Source: Ophioderma brevispina (lineage: Eukaryota > Echinodermata > Ophiuroidea > Amphilepidida > Ophiodermatidae). Taken from it: 64,000 nt of DNA. Within the stretch, counting starts at the first letter, position 1; every line of letters begins with the position of its first letter. The stretch spans positions 1 to 64,000 of the forward strand of contig JAMKCH010001714.1 in NCBI GenBank assembly GCA_023653785.1, in the 5' to 3' direction. A program made the translations under genes and the position numbers. This document shows positions 56,400 to 64,000 of this stretch, piece after piece. The notes beneath the pieces were generated by a model that was given only the letters and a program-made list of their open reading frames with translations, made no database searches and was not told the DNA's origin.

Positions 56400-57060
56400 A
56401 ATGAAAGCCTAACTAAAGGTGAAAATGACCGCAGATGACCTTTGACCTCAACAACATATTAAGGAACCCGTATTGCACCTTCGACCCAAGTTAGGTTGAA
56501 ATCGGACTTCAACTTTTCAAAGATGACCAGAAAAACAAAAACTAACCAAACTGGAACATGACCTCAATTGACCTTTGACCTTGTCCATGACCTTTGACAT
56601 CATCCACATATGAAGGAACCCCTATTGCACCTTCACCCCAAGTCTGGTTTAAATTGAACTTAAACTTTTTGAAGGAGATGCAAAAAACGAAAACCTAACC
56701 AAACGGGAACTGGAACATGACCTCAGATGACCTTTGACATCATCCACATATGAAGGAACCCCTATTGCACCTTCACCCCAAGTCTGATATGATATTGGAT
56801 GATTTGAGTAGGATACAAGAATTTATCGGTCAAGCTATGAGTTTTGAAAATATTGGGCGAGTCGCGCAGCGACTAGCGCAATATTTTCAAAACTCATAGC
56901 GAGACCAGGTACATGGTTTTATTGTACATTAAGCTGTGTACAAAGGTATAGGATGGAAGATTCTGAAAACATAATAATGGTTTAAATCGGACTTGAACTT
57001 TTCAAAGGAGACGCAAAAAACGAAAACCTAACAAAACTGGAACACACATACACATACGGA
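56400..57060 (+). repeat. Tandem repeat of about 150 bp with TGACCTTTGACC motifs
   Basis: Units contain GACCTCAGATGACCTTTGAC, CATATGAAGGAACCCCTATT, GCACCTTCACCCCAAGT, GGTTTAAATCGGACTT, CAAAAAACGAAAACCTAAC and CAAACTGGAACATGACCTCA. About three and a half copies, the last split by a foldback at 56787-56978. TGACCTTTGACCT is a perfect direct repeat with 1-bp spacing. Confidence 0.85.
56787..56978. mobile_element. Foldback MITE 3, inserted in a tandem repeat
   Basis: Arms AGCTATGAGTTTTGAAAATA and TATTTTCAAAACTCATAGC flank GGGCGAGTCGCGCAGCGACT; the left edge has ATATTGGATGA and the right edge ends ATAATAAT. It sits exactly inside the repeat unit at AGTCTG|GTTTAAAT, so the empty site is known from neighbouring units. 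Confidence 0.8.
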
Positions 57061-57999
57061 CATGCGCACCCTCGCAATATCCCCCTCTGCTTTTCAAGCC
57101 AGGGGGATTAAAAAGAGCCTAAAAATGAGGGTCTTATAGGTGGCACATAACCATACTTCCAATGTGAGAACCCCCTCCCCAACCTATACATTTAATTGTT
57201 TTGCTGTCATACCCACATTTTGAAACATTTTAATTTTTATGTACCACATTATTTACCATTAACATTTAATTTCCAATTCACACACACACACACATGCAAA
57301 CACACACAAATGCACACATACACAACAGTTAATAAAAATGATGAAGTGACATTCAAAGGAAAAAAGAATCATTTTTTAGTTGTCATACAAAGAAAACTTT
57401 CTAAATTTAAGAGGTAACATACTCCATGTGTGACAAAATCATATGCCCTGCAAGGCCATCTATGCCAAAACAAACATCCAGGCCAACACATAAGGACATG
57501 TGGTGTATATCACTTACACTTGACAGTTACTGACCTTGATGTCCAAAAAATGGTTCCCTGTTTCTTGGTAGAGACCCTACTAACAATGCATGCAAAGCGT
57601 CACCAGACAACTACAGTGAAGCAAGAGTATTGACTATAATTGATTTTAAACTTACAAGAAATGTGTTACAAGTGTAACACTTTCTGTGCGTTTCTTGATA
57701 GTTATGCCCTGTTTCTTGCGTGTTAATGTATTCCAAGGGGGGTGAGTGTTTTGGGCCCTATAGACCTTTTCCTCGACTCCTCCATATCACTGTTTTGTTT
57801 TCATACTGTGTAGTAATTGGAAATAAAGTTTGATGAGCATATTGATCTTTCACCCAGCACTCTTATATAGACCTACTTCGTAAACCAAAAATACAGGAAA
57901 AAATGTGGTATGCTTTGAACATGACTAGATCAGTTTAAAAAATTTGACCCCTGTAATTTTTGTCTAGATCCCCTCTTCTTAAGGCACCATGAGCAGCAC
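57061..57999. other. Non-coding with CA microsatellite
   Basis: (CA)n with variants at 57278-57325. No gene; ORF 57430-57633 is unsupported. Confidence 0.45.
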
Positions 58000-58568
58000 C
58001 TAAAGGGATAAGCAACGATTTGCTAATCCGAAACATCGAAAAAATCATCAAAATTCATATTTTTGTATTTTTGTTACTGGCATGGATGTGCGAACATAAC
58101 CTGCAAGCAGTTGGTGGATGTGCGAACACAACCTGCAAGTGGTTGGCTTGAAATCCGTGCAGTTTTTATCCGATTCTGTAATTTTTATACGTGCGTATCA
58201 AAATTTTGACTTGAGATAAAAAAAAGCCTTTCCCTGTGAATATCCCAGAAGCGCGGTATTGTGCACCATGCATGATCTATAAATTTTGACCGCAAACACA
58301 AACATTATTGATCTTTGTTTGTTCTGCACTGGTGTAAACCACAATCAGTTGTTAGATTTTGAGACGCCATTGCTGTATGTCTATTTGCGGGAGACGGTAT
58401 GACAAATTTCCTCAAATGCTTCATTTTTTTTCATTTTTTGGTGGTTTGTTTCTACATTAAAGCAGTTTGATTGAATTGTACAGAATTATCCCCGATTTAT
58501 AAGTTGAAAAAGAAAAATACATTTCCACATTTTTCGATTCTCTCGCATTATCGCTGCTAATCCTTTAA
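58000..58568. mobile_element. TTAA-type MITE relative, copy 4, longer
   Basis: Left end CTAAAGGGATAAGCAACGAT and right end (complement) TTAAAGGATTAGCAGCGATA are inverted with small differences, and the left TTAA has become CTAA. Shares the AACATCGAAAAAATCATCAA block with 51010-51364. Contains a short duplicated ATGTGCGAACATAACCTGCA segment. Confidence 0.6.
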
Positions 58569-60600
58569 GAATCATGTTTCAGGGGTCTCTGTACAGCCGT
58601 CTACAGATTTAATCACTCCAACCTTTTGTACTCGAGATGCGATTCAAATGTCTGCTAGCTCCCGGGTTATAGAGGTAGTAAACGGATGTAGACACAAAGC
58701 AAAAAAAAATGCCAATGTGGTAAAATTTGGGTGGAGTTACACAACCACAAGGCTCAGAAATGGTAAATCTTATTACATGTATCAATGTTACATGCATCTT
58801 CATTTTTTTACAAAGACACCTTGGAGACACCTTGGACACAACGCCATGCCTAACACGTTGAATGCTTGATTTCCAGAAAAAAAACTGCCCACCTTTTGGC
58901 CATATCTTAAAATGTTGATCACTCCAAAATATTGAGTTCCATTTCCAAATAGGTCTCCTCCCCAAGGATGATTCAGTACATGTATCCATCTAAGCCTCAT
59001 GTGCCTGGTATTGCAGTATCATGCAAGTAATATAGTTTTGAAGCATCAGTTGCCAATTTGCAATGAAAGTGTGCAAAACTAAGCAAAAATTACTGAAAAA
59101 ATTGAGGTTGATTTAAATTGGATTAAAAATTTAAATTGTTGATTTAAATCGCACCAACCCTGGTAATTGGTATTTATAGGATGGTGGATCTGGCTAGAAA
59201 AATTATGGGAAATTTAGCAATTGTTTATCAACCTTTTTATCAAGCGACCTTTACTTTGTACTCAAACTATGACCCCGAATAGTAGGGTGTGCCATTTGGT
59301 ATGTTTACTCGGTTCTATTACACAGAATATGAAGTACCTATCAACCAAGGCCCATGTAATGGGCACACCATAGTACCATAGGCTTAACTATCATTGGCTA
59401 CACGAATCAGAACTACCAGAATTTATCCTAGGCAAGTTTTCGATCAAATTTCCAAAAGTACATCTGATTGGATAAATACCTAGGAGAAATTCAGCCAAAA
59501 GGAGCACTCTCATTGGCTGTATTTCTCCTAGGAGAAATTCAGCCAAATAACTCAATTTTGGGGCAAAATAGGGTGTGTCCTTAGTGTAAGATATTCATAA
59601 GTTAGACTGGAGTAAATACTTTTACGGAATAAAGCTGTACAATCCTTGTAATCCTTTGATCCTCTTATAGAAGATTTCATGCTAGGCTAATTCCAAGATA
59701 TCTTACATGAAGAAAGAACCAAAAATGGGCTTATGCTTATATTTCAATATAAAACATACACTGAATTTCGTATTCGCTCCTATAGGAAAATAGGAATTTC
59801 AAAATTTTTATACCAAAGAAATATTTCTCAGCTTAATCCTTCCAGATGGGGATATTTTTGATAGAAAGCTTTACACCAGTGTAAAAATCAGAATTTTTGG
59901 ATTTTTAGGGACACCTGTTATGTGAAATCACTTAAGAATTGGTAGAGTTATGGGTCCTACTTCCATACTCTTAGATGAACATCCCTACCCAAAGCCAACT
60001 TGAGGACCACCGGGCTTAAAATAGCTGGTGGATAGTCACAAACTGGGTCAGCAAGCATTGCGCAATTGTTGTGATGTAGACAGATCAGGAGTGATCGTTG
60101 ATTACTTCAATAGGTGAATCCAGTAGCATCACAGAGAAGTTTGAGCTTTACTATTCACAGGTAGTTTACTAGCCAATTACCAAATGCAACTGTGCAAAAA
60201 TCTCAAACTTATTGAAAATTGGGGGTGCTCTTCATGTGCTATTCTTATTCAGTGGGCGTGGTTTATCATGTTAAGAAATTTGATTGGATTAGGTCAAAGC
60301 TCCGCCCATCCATCACTAGGTAATAGATGGATAGTGCGTGCAGCAATTACGCGGTGTAGTCGAATATATCACTCGCGCAAACGGCGCGTTTATACTGCGC
60401 CGTGCATTTCGCGTTGGTACGCAAATGCAATTTACGCAGCGTGACGATCACCGCGCGTTGACTTTAGTTCCTTGGATTGAAACATTTGTTTTCAAAAGGG
60501 GTGGAATTATTTAAATGAATAAAAAAAGAATGTTAGAATATTTTGGACAAATAAATTATGTCGATAGAAAGCAAAAATGATACATTTCCAAATAAGAATG
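58569..60600. other. No recognised gene
   Basis: Non-coding. TCCTAGGAGAAATTCAGCCAA appears twice near 59490-59545. ORF 58609-58989 on the minus strand has no recognised domain. About 60330-60450 is relatively CpG-rich. Confidence 0.35.
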
Positions 60601-60779
60601 AGAATAAAAGATGATATTTTGTTTTGGCCATCTTAGATGGTGTCATAATGGATGGGCATCCAATATTTTATCGTGGTGGATAACGGCTGCGCCAGCATCC
60701 ACCACTCAAAATATTGGATGCCCATCCATTATGACACCATCCAAGATGGCCAAAACAAAAAATCTCATCTTTTATTCTC
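60601..60779. mobile_element. Foldback MITE 4, nearly perfect 75-bp arms
   Basis: Left arm AATAAAAGATGATATTTTGT, TTTGGCCATCTTAGATGGTG, CATAATGGATGGGCATCCAA; right arm is its complement ending CTCATCTTTTATT. The centre is GATAACGGCTGCGCCAGCAT. Plan and (AT-rich) edges match foldbacks 1-3. Confidence 0.9.
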
Positions 60780-61064
60780 TAATTATTGCTTGGGACAGAG
60801 TAGGTAGTTATGCTCAGTGAGCTTATCCATGTCCTCAATGTTATAATTAAGAATCACTACTGATCTGTCGATGGCACAGTCAAATAATGCACTGTTTCTG
60901 GCCCTTTTATTACATATTTTTTCTGGCCAATTTGTCCAGCTGTTCTTAATTGTAACAGTCAATTCTATATTAACTAAAAAACCAACTTTGTGGGTTTTGT
61001 TTGTTGTTTTGTTTGGATTGTTTGTTTGTTTGTTTTGTTTTCCGGCTATGCGTTTTTCGGCCGT
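60780..61064. other. No recognised feature
   Basis: Non-coding; GTTTGTTT-rich near 60995-61040. Confidence 0.4.
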
Positions 61065-62575
61065 CCTTTAACATACGGGTATGAATGTTGGTATAGTGGT
61101 AGAGCTCGGAACGTACGATGTTTGTGGTCATGTTTCCGAGGGGTCATTTGGGGGTCAAAGGTCTCTAGGGGTCATATTGGTAACTTTGCCGTGCTTTGAC
61201 AAATGGATTATGGTTTTGGTGTGGTGGTAGAGTTTTGGGGCTGTACAGTTTATGTGGTCATTTTTCGAGAGGTCATTTGGGGGTCAAAGGTCATCCTGGG
61301 TCATTATTGGGGTAACTTTGCCGTGCTTTGACGTATGGATGTTAACTTGGCCGTGCTTTGACGTATGGATGTGGTTTGGTGTGGTGGTAGAGTTTCGCTT
61401 GTACGAGTTTAGTGGTCATGTTTTCGAGGGGTCATTGTGGGGTCGAAGGTCCATCCGGGGTTCTTATTGATAACTTGGCCTGTGCTTTGACGTATGGATA
61501 TGAATTTTGGTAGGGTGGTAGAGTTTCTGCTTTACGATTTAGTGTCACGTTTTCCGCAGGGGGCATTTGGTTTCAAATGTCATCCAGGGGTCATTATAGG
61601 GTAACTTGGGCCGGCTTTGATGATGAATTGAGTTTTTGGTATGGTGTTTTAAATTATGTATAGGTTTTCGCTGTACGAGTTGAGTGGTCACATTTTCGAG
61701 GGGTCCATTTGGGGCAAAGGTCATCCGGGGTCAATTATTGGGGTAACTGGCCGTGCTTTGATGTATGGATATGATTGTGGTATATGGTGGTAGAGTTTAC
61801 GCTGTATGAGTTTAGTGCGTCATTTCGTTTTCGAGGGTGTCATTGGGGGTCTAAGGTCATCCAGGCGGTCATTATTGGTCACTTGGCGTGCTTTGACGTC
61901 ATGATATGAGTTTGGTGGGTGGTGAAGCGTTTCGCTGTAACGAGTTTAGTGGTCAGGTTTCGAGAGGTCATTGGGGGTCAAAGCCGTCATCAAGGATCAT
62001 TATTGGGGAAACTTGAGGCGGGCGTTGACGTATGGATATTGAGTTTTGGTGTTGTGTGGTAGGAGTTTCGCTGTAAGAGGTTAGTGGTCAAATTTTCGAG
62101 GGGTGAGTTGGGGTCAAGGTCATCAAGGGGTCATTATTGGGTAACTTGGGAGTGCTTTTGACGTATGGATATGAGTTTTGGTGTGGGGTGGTTGTGGTAG
62201 AGTTTCGGCATACGAGTTTAGTGGTCACGTTTTGAAGGGTCATTGGGGGTCAAAAGGTCTCAAGGGTCATTATTGGGTAACTTGCTGTGCTTTGACGTAT
62301 GATCATGTAGTTTTTTTGGGTGGGTGGTTTAGATAGAGTTTAGATGTACGAGTTTAGGGGCTCACGTTTTTTCGCAGGGGTCATCTGGGGTCAAAGGTCA
62401 ATCCAGGGGGGCATGGGTACCTTGGCGTGCTTTGCGTCTGGATCTATGAGTTTTGGTATGGTGGTAGAGTTGTGCAAATTACTAAGTTTGTGGGCATGAT
62501 TTCGATGGTTCTTTGGGGTCAAAGTCCATCCAGGGGTTATATTCGGTAACTTTGGCCATGCTTTAATGAATGAAC
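61065..62575 (+). repeat. Tandem array, about 135-bp unit, GGGGGTCAAAGGTCA motif
   Basis: About eleven units carry GGTAGAGTTTCGCTGTACGA, TTTAGTGGTCA, TTTTCGAGGGGTCATTTGGG, GGTCAAAGGTCATCC, GGTCATTATTGGGTAACTTG and GCTTTGACGTATGGAT. Units differ by many single-base indels. GGTCAAAGGTCA is again a direct repeat with 1-bp spacing. ORFs across it are repeat artefacts. Confidence 0.9.
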
Positions 62576-64000
62576 TAAATGTCCGGACTGCTAAGTAGGT
62601 CCGAATACAGTTGCCTTCTGAATACATTCCAGTATACTCGTCTAGCGGGTATACTCAGCTAGCGGGGTCCCGCGCGCGCGTCGGGCTCCCGCACCTATTA
62701 CATTAAAAAAAAATACAGCATTCTCCAAATATCTGCTGTCGCATTTTTGTGAATTGGGGGGGGGAGGGCAACGGTCCACACAAGGTCACCAACACTGTGA
62801 CACTACCCAAGGACTCATGGTATCCAGCAAGTTATCCCAGTGGATAAATCTGACCATTTTTAGGGCCATGACCTCTAGATGAGCTTTACCCTGGGCCACA
62901 GTACTACCAAAAGACCATTACCTGCACGTGCCATGAAATGTGTGCACGTATGTGGAAACACGAGCATTAGCAATATTTTTTACCACAGACAGATGTGCAC
63001 TCTTGCAGATGACTGAAAAGCACTTTGGAAACAAATTTTGGGTTATATTTTTTGCTCTTTTGTGAAGAAATTGAATACTGGAGGGGAGTTATGCAAGAAC
63101 ACCCAACACTGCACAGCTGCAGCATTGGGCCTGCATGTCACAATTATTCAAGCATATGTATTTTAGTTCATTGGTTTCTGACAGCGTTGGTAATTATTTC
63201 CCAGCATAACAACCATACAAATAAACACTCAGTATGCTTAATTTGTGAGAGTTGTGTTTATTAAGGTTGTTTTTTCTGTAGTTACTTGATACAAATCAAG
63301 GTAAAGGTAAATTAATAAAATATAAAAAAATATTGGGTTTACAGGCTGAATTAAGATTTATTTTTATAATCAAAATCTAATTATTTTTGTCAACATGATT
63401 GGAGTAAAAACAGGCAAATAAATACAATCGATTTAAGAATTTGGTAGTCACCCTGAATACACGCAAAATCTTCAATCTCAACGATTAATTTTGACTTAGT
63501 TTTTTTTTTACAGCTGAACATGATTTGATCAAGAATCCTGCCTTCATACAAATCAACACACACCTTGTGAATAAATTAGCTATAAATTATGAAGACCAAT
63601 TTTCATAATTTTTAGGGATTTTCTTTAATTTCCGATTCAGTGTGACAAATGAGCAGTTTGTAATTTACCTCTCATTAAAACCAACATCTTTGAATTGAAA
63701 AAATAGTAGAGTGATTTGATCCAGTTTACCTAGCCAAGTAAAAAAAAATATTGTGTTTTCTTGTCTGGACTCTTAAATTTGTCGTAAGACCCTTATCGTT
63801 ATTTTTTTTCAAGAGGCGCCCTGTTAAAAAGGTTGCTGAGACGACACATGTAACTTAACATAGTATGTTTCACACATGAGCGAGACATTCTTTGGAAAAG
63901 CTGAAACTTGCGGTGTTATTTCTCTAGTATTTTTCATTAGATTAGTTGAAAATTGCATCTTTCATTTACATTTACAATTTTTTGTTTGAAAAATTTTTTT
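62576..64000. other. No recognised feature
   Basis: Non-coding, becoming AT-rich toward the end. ORF 63025-63264 (79 codons) has no recognisable motif. A poly-G run lies near 62755. Confidence 0.4.

Overview
This is eukaryotic genomic DNA: AT-rich, intron-bearing, gene-poor and crowded with decayed transposable elements. The repeat content (a DIRS-like tyrosine-recombinase retrotransposon, a CR1/L2-like LINE, large foldback elements with tandemly repeated arms as described for sea urchin TU elements, many TTAA-ended and TA-ended MITEs, and TAGGCCTA-type simple sequence near 10.2-10.5 kb) suggests a marine invertebrate deuterostome. An echinoderm-like genome is my best guess, held with low confidence. 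No bacterial features, CRISPR arrays or rRNA genes were seen.

The one complete protein-coding gene is a beta-tubulin on the minus strand with three coding exons: 36279-36223, 28562-28227 and 26733-25777. They give 19 + 112 + 318 = 449 residues with clean GT/AG junctions, both in phase 0. A second, isolated beta-tubulin first exon lies at 11026-10970, also on the minus strand. It encodes the same 19 residues with mostly different synonymous codons. I see no matching exon 2 or 3 to its left, so it is probably the 5' end of a tandem paralogue that continues beyond base 1.

Layout. 1-10.9 kb: TTAA-ended elements (194-1333, 4146-5269), a hAT-type MITE (6658-6888), a TA-flanked MITE (8887-9383) and a spaced GTCCGTTC core. 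10.97-11.45 kb: second tubulin exon 1 with NRF1-like and CCAAT motifs upstream. 12.2-14.5 kb: SINE-like element, TIR element, tandem repeat, foldback. 16.1-18.9 kb: degenerate LINE. 19.6-23.2 kb: LINE tail and two clusters of the palindrome CAACGCGTTG. 25.8-36.3 kb: tubulin gene, with a hairpin MITE in intron 2 and a GAT microsatellite plus a 4.4-kb foldback in intron 1. 38.8-44.9 kb: nested repeat complex. 45.1-50.9 kb: GC-rich DIRS-like element with inverted ends. 51-64 kb: TTAA MITEs, a 1.4-kb hairpin, two tandem arrays carrying TGACCTTTGACCT-type (DR1) motifs, and foldbacks.

Functionally, the only host genes supported are the two tubulins; everything else recognised is mobile or repetitive. 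All element boundaries were read by eye and are approximate unless a TIR or target-site duplication is given.
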